43,947 bases of DNA. It comes from Phocaeicola coprocola DSM 17136 (lineage in GTDB: Bacteria > Bacteroidota > Bacteroidia > Bacteroidales > Bacteroidaceae). The stretch covers positions 1,539 to 45,485 of the forward strand of contig NZ_DS981460.1 in the NCBI RefSeq assembly GCF_000154845.1. The letters run 5' to 3'. Shown piece after piece: positions 26,051 to 34,892 of the stretch. The notes beneath the pieces are model-generated. The model worked only from the letters and a program-made list of their open reading frames with translations, was not told where the DNA came from and searched no databases. The stretch's first letter is position 1, and each line of letters opens with the position of its first letter. The position numbers and the translations under genes are program-made.

Positions 26051-26543
26051 CCGATGCTATATGTATGTGTGCTGGTTCACCTTTAGTAAGCAATGCTTTG
26101 TAGGCGAGTTCCATTGAACCACCTGTAGCCAGCATCGGGTCTACCAGAATCAGCGTCTTTCCGTCCAAGCGCGGAGAGGCAATGTACTCGATATGGATAT
26201 CAAAATTGTCGGTATCTATGTATTTGCGATAAGCCGAAACAAAAGCATTCTCAGCGCGGTCGAAATAGTTAATGAATCCCCGGTGCAGCGGCAGTCCGGC
26301 ACGCAGGATAGTAGCAATGACAGGCTGTATGGTAGGAACGTTTTCGGTTGCCATGGCTAAAGGTGTCTGTATCTCCAGCGGTTGATAAGGAAGATCACGG
26401 CTGATTTCGTATGCCATGATTTCTCCGACACGTTCGATATTGCGGCGGAAACGCAGGCTGTCACCTTGTATATTTACATCGCGAATCTCTGCCAGATACT
26501 GGTTTAGAATACTATTATTCCGGTTCAGTTCTACAATTTTCAT
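25890..26543 (-). CDS. upp: Uracil phosphoribosyltransferase
   Basis: Upp makes UMP from uracil and PRPP (pyrimidine salvage, cytoplasmic). The 217-residue protein has TILRAGLPLHRGF (about 82-94) and the PRPP-binding loop ILVDPMLATGGSM (about 131-143). The uracil-binding end is SYIVPGLGDAGDLCYG. Length and motifs are complete. Its last 161 bases are overlapped on the other strand by the truncated GH92 frame. A -7 box lies 41 bp upstream. Confidence 0.95.
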   Translation of the reverse strand: MKIVELNRNNSILNQYLAEIRDVNIQGDSLRFRRNIERVGEIMAYEISRDLPYQPLEIQTPLAMATENVPTIQPVIATILRAGLPLHRGFINYFDRAENAFVSAYRKYIDTDNFDIHIEYIASPRLDGKTLILVDPMLATGGSMELAYKALLTKGEPAHIHIASVIASRQAVEHVQKVFPQDKTTVWCAAVDPELNAHSYIVPGLGDAGDLCYGEKE

Positions 26544-26583
26544 AGATTGTTTCTCTTTTTTTGATTGTTACATGTTTATGCCG

Positions 26584-26591
26584 CAAATATA
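26584..26591 (-). promoter_or_regulatory. -7 box of upp (TATATTTG)
   Basis: The minus strand reads TATATTTG, an exact TAnnTTTG match, 41 bp upstream of the upp start. Confidence 0.6.
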
Positions 26592-26763
26592 CGGATAATT
26601 CATGAAAGATATGGAAGAATGGATTAAATACTATACTTATTATTCTAGGTGGTAATATTCGTAGTTGCAATGTCGAAATGACAGATTTGTTACACAAGTA
26701 TAAATCTTTAGTTTATTACGGATTTTTTTCTGTAATAACTTCTTTAGTTTAAAAATAAACTAC

Positions 26764-26771
26764 TACTTTTG
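26764..26771 (+). promoter_or_regulatory. -7 box of pckA (TACTTTTG)
   Basis: This is an exact TAnnTTTG match 100 bp before the ATG, leaving a leader of about 90 nt. That leader holds no obvious stable hairpin. Confidence 0.6.
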
Positions 26772-26870
26772 TATCGCCAAAGACGAGGAGGATTGAACTC
26801 ACTGGTCTATTGGATGGTATAAACGGAAAACTAAACATTTGATATAATAACCAAATTAATCATTTGAACA

Positions 26871-28475
26871 ATGGCAAATTTAGATCTTACTAAGTACGGT
26901 ATCACTGGAACCGTAGAAATCGTACACAATCCTTCTTACGATGTATTGTTTGCAGAAGAAACAAAAGCTGGTTTGGAAGGCTTCGAAAAAGGTCAGGTAA
27001 CTGAACTGGGTGCAGTAAACGTAATGACTGGTATCTACACTGGTCGTTCTCCTAAAGATAAATTCCTGGTAAAAGACGCTACAAGTGAAAACACTGTATG
27101 GTGGACTTCTGAAGAATATAAGAACGATAACAAACCTGTTACTACTGAAGCTTGGAAAGAACTGAAAGCTTTGGCTGCAAAAGAATTGTCAAACAAAAAA
27201 TTGTATGTTGTTGATGGTTATTGCGGTGCTAACAAAGCTACTTGCTTGAAAGTTCGTTTCATCATGGAAGTTGCATGGCAGGCTCACTTTGTAACTAACA
27301 TGTTCATCCGTCCTTCTAAAGAAGAACTGGAATCATTCGAACCTGACTTCATCGTTTACAACGCTTCTAAAGCAAAAGTTGAAAACTACAAAGAACTGGG
27401 TCTGAACTCAGAAACTGCAGTTGTATTCAACTTGACTACTAAAGAACAGGTTATCCTGAACACTTGGTATGGTGGTGAAATGAAGAAAGGTATGTTCTCT
27501 ATGATGAACTACTTCAACCCATTGCGTGGTATCGCTTCTATGCACTGCTCTGCTAACACTAATATGGACGAAACTGAATCAGCTATCTTCTTCGGTTTGT
27601 CTGGTACAGGTAAGACTACTTTGTCTACTGACCCGAAACGTAAGTTGATCGGTGACGACGAACACGGATGGGATAACGAAGGTGTGTTCAACTACGAAGG
27701 TGGTTGCTACGCTAAAGTTATTAACTTGGATAAAGAATCAGAACCAGATATTTACAACGCTATCCGTCGTGACGCTTTGTTGGAAAACGTTACTGTTGAC
27801 GCTGAAGGTAAAATCAACTTCGCTGATAAGAGCGTAACTGAAAACACTCGTGTTTCTTATCCTATCCACCACATCGAAAACATCGTTAAACCGGTGTCTA
27901 AAGGTCCTCACGCAAAACAAGTTATCTTCTTGTCTGCTGATGCATTCGGTGTATTGCCTCCAGTATCTATCCTGAACCCTGAACAGGCTCAGTACTACTT
28001 CTTGTCAGGATTTACTGCTAAGTTGGCTGGTACAGAACGTGGTATCACTGAACCGACTCCGACATTCTCTGCTTGCTTCGGTGCTGCTTTCTTGTCATTG
28101 CACCCAACTAAATATGCAGAAGAATTGGTTAAGAAGATGGAAATGACTGGTGCTAAAGCATACTTGGTTAACACTGGTTGGAATGGTACTGGTAAGCGTA
28201 TCTCTATCCGCGATACTCGTGGTATTATCGATGCTATCTTGGATGGTTCTATCGAAAAAGCTCCTACTAAGACTATTCCTTACTTCGATTTCGTTGTTCC
28301 AACTGAATTGCCGGGTGTTGATCCGAAGATCTTGGATCCTCGTGACACTTACGAATGTGCTTGTCAGTGGGAAGAAAAAGCAAAAGACTTGGCTGGTCGT
28401 TTCATTAAGAACTTCTCTAAGTTCACTGGAAACGAAGCTGGTAAGGCTTTGGTTGCTGCTGGTCCGAAATTGTAA
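26871..28475 (+). CDS. pckA: Phosphoenolpyruvate carboxykinase (ATP)
   Basis: PckA interconverts oxaloacetate and PEP with ATP/ADP. In Bacteroidales it works in the PEP-to-oxaloacetate direction during succinate fermentation. The 534-residue protein has the PEPCK P-loop [11 protein letters not shown] (242-252), the metal-binding [11 protein letters not shown] (about 262-272), and substrate residues in [13 protein letters not shown] (53-65). The length is typical. Codon use is strongly biased (GAA, AAA, GGT, CTG/TTG) compared with its neighbours, which suggests high expression. It has its own promoter and a strong terminator. Confidence 0.96.
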   Translation: MANLDLTKYGITGTVEIVHNPSYDVLFAEETKAGLEGFEKGQVTELGAVNVMTGIYTGRSPKDKFLVKDATSENTVWWTSEEYKNDNKPVTTEAWKELKALAAKELSNKKLYVVDGYCGANKATCLKVRFIMEVAWQAHFVTNMFIRPSKEELESFEPDFIVYNASKAKVENYKELGLNSETAVVFNLTTKEQVILNTWYGGEMKKGMFSMMNYFNPLRGIASMHCSANTNMDETESAIFFGLSGTGKTTLSTDPKRKLIGDDEHGWDNEGVFNYEGGCYAKVINLDKESEPDIYNAIRRDALLENVTVDAEGKINFADKSVTENTRVSYPIHHIENIVKPVSKGPHAKQVIFLSADAFGVLPPVSILNPEQAQYYFLSGFTAKLAGTERGITEPTPTFSACFGAAFLSLHPTKYAEELVKKMEMTGAKAYLVNTGWNGTGKRISIRDTRGIIDAILDGSIEKAPTKTIPYFDFVVPTELPGVDPKILDPRDTYECACQWEEKAKDLAGRFIKNFSKFTGNEAGKALVAAGPKL

Positions 28476-28504
28476 TTTGAATATAAAGTTACAAAATAAC
28501 CAAC

Positions 28505-28541
28505 GTAAGAGGGTACTCGAAAGAGTATCCTCTTATTTTTT
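28505..28541 (+). terminator. Rho-independent terminator of pckA
   Basis: A 14-bp stem (28505-28518 with 28523-28536) with a GAAA tetraloop is followed by a T-run. Confidence 0.92.
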
Positions 28542-28730
28542 TATCTTGTGGAATGATGAAATAGAGAAGTGCTTCTGAATTTTCTAAAAGAAATATGTGT
28601 AAATAGCGGAGAAAAAATTATTTTTATGCCAGATTGAAAATAAAGTTCAATTTTTTCTGTTGATTTGTCGATATATTGTGTAAAATAACGCTGGAAAGAA
28701 AATTTCTAATTTAAATAAAACAGATTGCTT

Positions 28731-29378
28731 ATGAGAAACTTAAAACAAACAACTTTTGCTGTGTTATTATTGCCATTGATGGCATGTGGAGGAGGAGCAC
28801 AGCAACAGGCTCCGGCAGAAACTCCTGTACAGGATAGCTTGAAAAATCAGGTAGTAGAAACAATCATGACACGTCGTAGTGTTCGCCAGTATAAACCTCA
28901 GGCGGTAGAGCGGGACAAGATGCAAACGATTGTAGAATGCGGAATCAATGCTCCAAATGCAATGAATAAGCAACCTTGGGAAGTACGTGTTGTAGATAAT
29001 GCTGATTATATCAATGGAGTAACAGAATTATATAAGAAAGCCAATCCGAAAGCAGCTGAAGATCCGGCATTCAAGAATATGTTCCGTAATGCTCCTACAG
29101 TGGTGTTCATCGGTCATGATACGAAATCGGAAAGTTCTCCTTTCGATTGTGGTCTGCTTGCTGAAAATATGATGATTTCAGCATGGTCTATGGGTATTGG
29201 CAGTTGCTGCTTGGGAAGTCCAGCTCGTTTTATGAAGACTCCTGAAGCTGCCGAATATTTGCAGAAATTAGGATTTAGTGAAGGATATGAATTGCTGTAT
29301 TGCATAGGATTCGGTTATCCTGATGAGGCTCCAGCTGCTAAACCTCGTGAAGCTGCAAAAGTGAAATTCGTGGAATAA
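28731..29378 (+). CDS. Nitroreductase-family lipoprotein
   Basis: The protein (215 residues from ATG 28731; TTG 28725 is also in frame) carries a lipoprotein signal with lipobox LMAC (Cys near residue 19), followed by GGGAQQQAPAE. A flavin-dependent nitroreductase domain follows: IMTRRSVRQYKPQAV (FMN-binding Arg pair), CGINAPNAMNKQPW, and NMMISAWSMGIGSCCLGS. Most nitroreductases are cytoplasmic; the lipobox suggests a membrane-anchored, probably periplasmic enzyme. The substrate is unknown. A bidirectional terminator follows. Confidence 0.88.
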   Translation: MRNLKQTTFAVLLLPLMACGGGAQQQAPAETPVQDSLKNQVVETIMTRRSVRQYKPQAVERDKMQTIVECGINAPNAMNKQPWEVRVVDNADYINGVTELYKKANPKAAEDPAFKNMFRNAPTVVFIGHDTKSESSPFDCGLLAENMMISAWSMGIGSCCLGSPARFMKTPEAAEYLQKLGFSEGYELLYCIGFGYPDEAPAAKPREAAKVKFVE

Positions 29379-29469
29379 TGAAATGATACATCGGGAAACA
29401 TGTATAACTAAGAAATATGTCTGAAGTTTGGATTCTGTGAAAAGCCTATAAGTTATTCATGTTACAAAT

Positions 29470-29517
29470 AAAAATAGCTCTGACTTCCCCTGTTTTGGAG
29501 ATGGCAGAGCTATTTTT
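29470..29517. terminator. Bidirectional terminator between convergent genes
   Basis: A stem AAAATAGCTCTG (29471-29482) with CAGAGCTATTTT (29505-29516) has T-runs on both sides. It serves the nitroreductase gene and the convergent sulfatase gene. Confidence 0.88.
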
Positions 29518-29578
29518 GTTTATTGTTGCAGAGATTAAATTGAGGAAACAATGTCCGTTAAACATAATGTTTATACTG

Positions 29579-31396
29579 CTACCTTTCTCCCAAATCATCG
29601 TAGGAGCTTTGTAGGATAGCCTTTCCACGCAAGATTCGGTTTTCATCAGGTGAAGGTATCTCCAGCATCGGGCGGTCGGCATTAATGTCTACTAATGTTA
29701 CTCCTGTGCTGTCGGCAAATGCAAAACCTCCTCCAAATGTCCAATAGGCAAACGGATAAGTATATGCTGTACTCAGTATGTTTCGGCTGAAGTTAAATTC
29801 ACTGTGGTCGATGCCGAGTTGAGCAAGTAAGGTCGCAGCCAGATCGCTTTGGTTCATCACTTGATTTATTACCATCGGTTGCTTAACTGCTCCTCCTAAC
29901 CAGAGCATTGGAATATGATGTATCCGTGCGTCGTGTCCGTTTCCTTCGGCTGGATAATAGAATCCATGGTCGGGCAGACAAACGATAAGCAGATTGTTCC
30001 AAACAGGAGTTTTGCGTATACGCTCTACGAACTCTCCGAGGCAATGGTCGGTAAAAGCAAAAGCATTTGGTTGTTTTTCCTTCAGCCGGTGATAGGGTAC
30101 TTCAAAAGGTTCGTGACTGCTCAGAGTAAGAAAAGCGGTATGCCAGGGGGAGTCTCTTCGGTCTTTCAGCATCTGATAGAGATGATCGAAGGTTATATCA
30201 TCGTTGACTCCCCAAGCGTTCTGGTGCTGACTCATGGGGAAATCGGTATCAGCGGTCAGGTTCTGATATCCACTTTCCAGCAGATAGCTTTTCATATTGG
30301 TAAAATTAATATCACCGCCATATAGAAAGTCTGTATGATACCCTTCTTTTGCCAGTTTTCCGGCGATAGAAGGCAATGTACGACTCTTGGCTGGTATTTT
30401 CATTACCGATAGATCCGGAAAGCTCTGATAGCCGCTAAATGTGCAAATCGTTCCTCTGTCTGTCCGGAAGCTATTGGCATAGCATTGCGTAAACCAAATT
30501 CCTTCTTTTGACAAACGGTCTATATTAGGGCTGGCTCCTTTCACGCCTCCCAGCGATTCTACCATGGTGGCACCGAAACCTTCCATTAGGATAATCAGGA
30601 TATCCGGACGTTTGGTATTTAGTAATTCTACTGTGTTTTCTCCTCCGGTAGGATAAAGATTATCGAACAGTTCCTTACGGTGTGTCTCATCGAAGTAGTT
30701 GAATTGTTCTGAGTAGTTTTTTGTTTTTCCGGCTGAAGCTATCAGGCTGAAAGCTGGATTTACGGCAGAATGGTTTAAAAACTCATCGTTGCAGAAATAT
30801 ACCTGACCGATGTTGGAGGTTGATTCACTCACTCCTCCACGTATGATGATAAAAAGTACTCCTCCCAGCAGAATTGTGGCAAGTGTACCAGTTATTTTTT
30901 TGTTGGCTGGAGGCAGATATCGGGGAGTAATCCGATAAAGTATCCAGGTTACAAATCCAGAAAGCAACAGGATGACAAGTATCCGTAGTATAATAAAACC
31001 GGTAGATACACTTGCCATAGCATTTTTCGGAGAGTCCAGATACAAAAAGACAGAGGCGTCAAGTTTGAAGTTCCAAAAAGGGTAGAGGCACATGTCGCCT
31101 ACAAAGATCAGTGAAATCAGCAAGCAGACAATGGCGTAGTATCCTACAAGTAGTTGACGGAGAGGAAATTTCTTGAACCATATACTAATGAGTATGGTAA
31201 GCCATGGGATGGCAGTAAGATACCCTGTAGTAGCAGCATCGAGACTCATTCCGTGAAACATTACCTGCAAATAGCAGCTAAATGGAACCAGTCGTCCGGG
31301 CGCATCATTATAAAGCATGAAAAAGGGTTTTTGCAGTATGAAGAAAATAAATATAACTGCAAAGACCAATATCAGGTACGCGATTCTTTTTTTCAT
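29579..31396 (-). CDS. LTA-synthase-like membrane sulfatase/phosphotransferase
   Basis: The 605-residue protein has five N-terminal membrane helices (about residues 6-28, 57-73, 82-104, 132-155 and 168-186) and an extracytoplasmic alkaline-phosphatase-type domain. Metal and catalytic residues match the LTA synthase pattern: LILMEGFGA (Glu272), SFRTDRGT (nucleophile Thr312) and LPDHGFYYP (Asp-His pair). In Gram-negatives such proteins often transfer phosphoethanolamine or phosphoglycerol groups to envelope glycans; the exact substrate is unknown. It has its own -7 box at 31418-31425. Confidence 0.9.
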   Translation of the reverse strand: MKKRIAYLILVFAVIFIFFILQKPFFMLYNDAPGRLVPFSCYLQVMFHGMSLDAATTGYLTAIPWLTILISIWFKKFPLRQLLVGYYAIVCLLISLIFVGDMCLYPFWNFKLDASVFLYLDSPKNAMASVSTGFIILRILVILLLSGFVTWILYRITPRYLPPANKKITGTLATILLGGVLFIIIRGGVSESTSNIGQVYFCNDEFLNHSAVNPAFSLIASAGKTKNYSEQFNYFDETHRKELFDNLYPTGGENTVELLNTKRPDILIILMEGFGATMVESLGGVKGASPNIDRLSKEGIWFTQCYANSFRTDRGTICTFSGYQSFPDLSVMKIPAKSRTLPSIAGKLAKEGYHTDFLYGGDINFTNMKSYLLESGYQNLTADTDFPMSQHQNAWGVNDDITFDHLYQMLKDRRDSPWHTAFLTLSSHEPFEVPYHRLKEKQPNAFAFTDHCLGEFVERIRKTPVWNNLLIVCLPDHGFYYPAEGNGHDARIHHIPMLWLGGAVKQPMVINQVMNQSDLAATLLAQLGIDHSEFNFSRNILSTAYTYPFAYWTFGGGFAFADSTGVTLVDINADRPMLEIPSPDENRILRGKAILQSSYDDLGER

Positions 31397-31417
31397 ATAT
31401 TGTTGAATTTGAACTTA

Positions 31418-31425
31418 CAAAGATA
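31418..31425 (-). promoter_or_regulatory. -7 box of the LTA-synthase-like gene (TATCTTTG)
   Basis: The minus strand reads TATCTTTG, an exact TAnnTTTG match, 22 bp upstream of the start. Confidence 0.58.
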
Positions 31426-31504
31426 CATATTTTTATAGTGTGGAGAGATTGTCTTTCATTTATATTCACTTTACATGCAGTACGAATTGTTATTTCGTCG
31501 ATTT

Positions 31505-32308
31505 TCAGATCCCCTTAATGTATGTTTTGGGTGATTTTCCAGTTACTTGTTTAAATACTCTGTTGAAGTTGTTGGGAGTATTGAATCCTACTTTGTAAGC
31601 AACTTCCTGTACCGTATTATCTCCATCTGTCAGGAGTTCTATAGCACGTGTAATACGCAGATGGTTTACATAGTTGCTGAAGTGTATGCCTGATGTATTA
31701 AACAGCCGGCTTAAATTACGTACTGACAAGTTATATTGTGATGCTATCTGTTCCATGTTTAAGTCTTCATGTATGTGTTCTGTTATGTAGTTCAGTATAG
31801 GATGCAGGCGTGAATCATTGGGGATAACCAGTGTCTTCAGCAGAAAGTCTGCCCCTAATGTCATTTGTGGAAGTAAATTGAAAAAACTTAACGCAAAGTT
31901 GTATAGATCAGTTTGCTTTCCGCGTGTAATGACTTTCCCTTTTGATGCGATGAACTTCAGGTTTTCGGCTATAATACCATTGGTACTATATATTGAGAAA
32001 CGGTTTTTCCCATCATCAGGAGTGATGTTCAAATTAATATAAAAAATGATGAGTGAAACCTGCCGGCTGTTGCTTGATAACTTATGGCTGGCTTTTTCCG
32101 GAATCCATGCTATATGCTTTTCCGGAACAAAATAGTTTACTCCTCCGGTTTCTACATGCAATGTTCCGGAAAGTGTATAAATAATCTGGAATTTCTCATG
32201 CGCATGCTCCTGGAAATTGATTGCTTCCCAACCGGTTTTTTTGATAAGAATGTCGTCGTGCGTGGAACGGCTTATTAGCGATATATATTCTTGTTGTTCT
32301 GTATTCAT
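31505..32308 (-). CDS. AraC-family transcriptional regulator
   Basis: The regulator has an N-terminal cupin-like sensing domain (HAHEKFQIIYTLSGTLHV, then IAWIPEKASHKL) and a C-terminal pair of AraC helix-turn-helix motifs ending VAYKVGFNTPNNFNRVFKQVTGKSPKTY. I chose Met at 32308 (MNTEQQEYISL, 267 residues). The longer start at 32356 would lie almost on the predicted transcription start, since the -7 box is at 32365-32372. The gene is divergent from the TolC-HlyD-MFS operon with overlapping promoter regions, so it probably controls that operon. The inducer is unknown. Confidence 0.88.
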   Translation of the reverse strand: MNTEQQEYISLISRSTHDDILIKKTGWEAINFQEHAHEKFQIIYTLSGTLHVETGGVNYFVPEKHIAWIPEKASHKLSSNSRQVSLIIFYINLNITPDDGKNRFSIYSTNGIIAENLKFIASKGKVITRGKQTDLYNFALSFFNLLPQMTLGADFLLKTLVIPNDSRLHPILNYITEHIHEDLNMEQIASQYNLSVRNLSRLFNTSGIHFSNYVNHLRITRAIELLTDGDNTVQEVAYKVGFNTPNNFNRVFKQVTGKSPKTYIKGI

Positions 32309-32364
32309 CAGGAATAAACTTGGCTTATTTTGATAATATTGTTGCGTAATGTGCAAATTCGGAA

Positions 32365-32386
32365 CAAAATTAAAGACTTACTTTTG
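32365..32386. promoter_or_regulatory. Divergent promoters: AraC regulator (-) and efflux operon (+)
   Basis: TAATTTTG on the minus strand (32365-32372) and TACTTTTG on the plus strand (32379-32386) are both exact TAnnTTTG boxes, only 6 bp apart. Polymerase binding at one probably affects the other. An 8-bp inverted repeat (AAAAGAAT/ATTCTTTT, 32420-32439) lies in the efflux leader and could be an operator. Confidence 0.55.
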
Positions 32387-32510
32387 CATAACAAAAAAGT
32401 AAGGTAAGTTTTTAGGACAAAAAGAATAGTGATTCTTTTATTGTACACCAGATATAGGAATGAGAATTTATTTGTCTGGTATTGATGTGCATAAAGACTA
32501 AACAAAATAT

Positions 32511-33818
32511 ATGATAAAAAAAGTATTATTAGTTAGTGTTGTTTTTTTAGGTTTATTGGGGCAAGGGTTAGCCCAGACTCGTTCATTGACACTCGATGAA
32601 ATGTTTCAGTTGGCAGATCAGAATAATAATCGTATACGGTTGTACGATTTGGCAATATCTGAAGCTGAGCAAGGGGTAAAAGTAGCTTGCAATGATCGTT
32701 TACCTTCTATTCAGGCGCATGTTGAACTGAACTATATAGGCGACGGAGTGATGACCGATAGAAATTTCGCCCATGCAGTACATGCAGATATGCCTCATTT
32801 TGGTAATTCTTTTGTGCTGAAGGCAAGTCAGGTGATATATGCTGGAGGAGCTGTGGCAAAAGGAATCGAACGGAGTAAGTTACAAAAAAAGGAAGCAGAA
32901 CTGGAATATGTAGAAAACCGCCAGGATATTCGTTTTCTTCTGGCTGGATATTATTTGGATCTTTTCCAGTTAAACAATCAGAAGCGTGTTTACGAAAGCA
33001 ATATTTCTCAAACCCGCTTGCTGGTAAAGGATATGAAGGCGTCTTATCGTCAGGGAACGGCGCTGAAGAGTGATATAACCCGTTATGAGCTTCAGCTTCA
33101 GAGTCTGGAACTTTCGTTGACTTCTGTCAAAGATAAAATAGATGTGTTGAGCCATAAACTGGCTACAGCAGTCGGTTTGGAGCCTGATGTGCTAATCCTC
33201 CCCGATACAACCGAACTTCTGAAATTTAATGTTGAAAACCGTACAGAAGAAGACTGGTTGCTCGAAATACATCATACTCCGTCGGTCAGGCTGGCTGATA
33301 TCAGAATAGAGCAAGAAAAGAATAAACAGGATTTGATACGTGCTGAAAGAAGGCCCAAGATAAGTCTGGTAGCAGCAAACGATTTCACTGGACCTATTTT
33401 GATAGAAGTCCCCCCGTTGAATAACAATTTTACATATTGGTACGCTGGTGTCGGCATTTCATATAATATTGATGCCTTATTTAAAAGTAAGAGAAAGCTG
33501 AAACAGGCACAGCTTGCTACCCGTAAAATGGAAGAGGCACGCAGAGTGGCAGAAGAAGAGGCTGAGAATGATATTCATGCTGCATATGTCAATCTGAATG
33601 AAGCCTATATACGCTTGCGCACACAGAAAAAAAGTGTACAACTGGCACATGAGAACTTCAATATTGTCCGTCAACGATATGTAAACGGTCTGGCACTGAT
33701 AACAGATATGCTGGATGCCAGTAACACACAGCTGGATATGGAACTGCAATTGGCGAATTATCAGATAGGTATTTTATACCAGTATTATTTATTGAAAAAA
33801 CTGACAGGAAATCTCTAA
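32511..33818 (+). CDS. TolC-family outer membrane efflux protein
   Basis: The 435-residue protein has a signal peptide (MIKKVLLVSVVFLGLLGQGLA, cleaved before QTRSL) and the two long coiled-coil repeats of TolC channels. These include LTLDEMFQLADQNNNRIRL near the start, EAELEYVENRQDIRFLLAGYYL (about 125-150), and YVNGLALITDMLDASNTQLDMELQ near the end. It forms the outer membrane channel of the tripartite pump with the next two genes. The leader is about 120 nt from the predicted promoter. Confidence 0.92.
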   Translation: MIKKVLLVSVVFLGLLGQGLAQTRSLTLDEMFQLADQNNNRIRLYDLAISEAEQGVKVACNDRLPSIQAHVELNYIGDGVMTDRNFAHAVHADMPHFGNSFVLKASQVIYAGGAVAKGIERSKLQKKEAELEYVENRQDIRFLLAGYYLDLFQLNNQKRVYESNISQTRLLVKDMKASYRQGTALKSDITRYELQLQSLELSLTSVKDKIDVLSHKLATAVGLEPDVLILPDTTELLKFNVENRTEEDWLLEIHHTPSVRLADIRIEQEKNKQDLIRAERRPKISLVAANDFTGPILIEVPPLNNNFTYWYAGVGISYNIDALFKSKRKLKQAQLATRKMEEARRVAEEEAENDIHAAYVNLNEAYIRLRTQKKSVQLAHENFNIVRQRYVNGLALITDMLDASNTQLDMELQLANYQIGILYQYYLLKKLTGNL

Positions 33819-33844
33819 TAAAGCTATAAACTGAATAAGACGTT

Positions 33845-34882
33845 ATGATAAAAAATAAGAAAAGAGCTATCCCTAATTTTTTTATAGCATTGGTTCTGGC
33901 TGGAGGAATCAGCTGGATATGTGGAAAGTTTATACATCTGGGTGATGTGGAGTATACAGACAATGCTCAGGTGAAACAACATTTAAGCCCTATCAATACT
34001 CGTGTACAGGGATTCATCAAAAAAATCTATTTTGAAGAATATCAGTCCGTTAAGAAAGGAGATACACTGGTAGTGATAGAAAATACCGAATATTTGCTGA
34101 AAGTAGCACAGGCTGAGGCTGATTACCAGAATGCACTGGCAGGGAAGAGTGCTATGCATACTACCATCAATACAACTCAGAGTAATATCTATGTAACCGA
34201 AGCTGCTATCGAGGAACAGCGCGTCCGCCTTCAGAATGCAGAAACCGATTACAAACGTTATGCAGAGCTGATGAAAGAAGAAGCAGTCACTCCACAGCAG
34301 TTCGATCGTGTAAAAACCGACTATGCTGCCACGAAAGCCCGCTACGAGCAGTTGTTGCGTCAGAAAGAATCATCTGAGCTTGTCAAACAGGAACAAACCC
34401 AACGTCTGGAGCAGAACGAATCGGACATTAAGCTGGCAGAAGCTGCTTTGAATCTGGCTAAATTGAATTTGTCGTATACTGTAATCTGTGCTACAGCCGA
34501 TGGAGTGACCGGACGCAAAAATATCCATGAAGGAGAATTGGTGCAATCGGGACAGACTTTGGTGACTCTTGTAGACGGAACCGAAAAATGGGTAATTGCC
34601 AATTATAAGGAAACTCAGACTACCGATATGAAACAGGGCCAACTGGTAGAAATGACAGTCGATGCTATACCTGGGGTGAAATACCAAGGACAGATTATTT
34701 CCATTTCAGATGCAACCGGCTCCTTTTATTCCCTGATTCCTCAGGACAACTCGGCAGGAAACTTTGTAAAGGTAGAACAACGTATACCGGTCCGAATTGA
34801 ATTTACACATAATAACAGCAAGGAGAATCTAAGCCGTTTGCGTGCCGGTATGAACGTGGAATGTTACGTAAAACTGCAATAA
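33845..34882 (+). CDS. HlyD/EmrA-family periplasmic adaptor
   Basis: The 345-residue adaptor has one N-terminal membrane helix (about 10-27). The EmrA-type lipoyl half-motifs are VEYTDNAQVKQHLSPINTRVQG and, later, CATADGVTGRKNIHEGELVQ. An alpha-helical hairpin lies between them (about 85-200, rich in Gln and Glu). The beta-barrel part follows (WVIANYKETQ). It links the MFS pump to the TolC channel. It starts 26 bp after the TolC gene and is followed 10 bp later by the MFS gene. Confidence 0.92.
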   Translation: MIKNKKRAIPNFFIALVLAGGISWICGKFIHLGDVEYTDNAQVKQHLSPINTRVQGFIKKIYFEEYQSVKKGDTLVVIENTEYLLKVAQAEADYQNALAGKSAMHTTINTTQSNIYVTEAAIEEQRVRLQNAETDYKRYAELMKEEAVTPQQFDRVKTDYAATKARYEQLLRQKESSELVKQEQTQRLEQNESDIKLAEAALNLAKLNLSYTVICATADGVTGRKNIHEGELVQSGQTLVTLVDGTEKWVIANYKETQTTDMKQGQLVEMTVDAIPGVKYQGQIISISDATGSFYSLIPQDNSAGNFVKVEQRIPVRIEFTHNNSKENLSRLRAGMNVECYVKLQ

Positions 34883-34892
34883 AAGACAAATT

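Noticed and set aside
28150..28578. 142-residue plus-strand frame in the 3' part of pckA
   Set aside because: It is in another frame of a highly expressed, fully conserved pckA; its composition (Leu/Ser-rich) comes from the codon bias.
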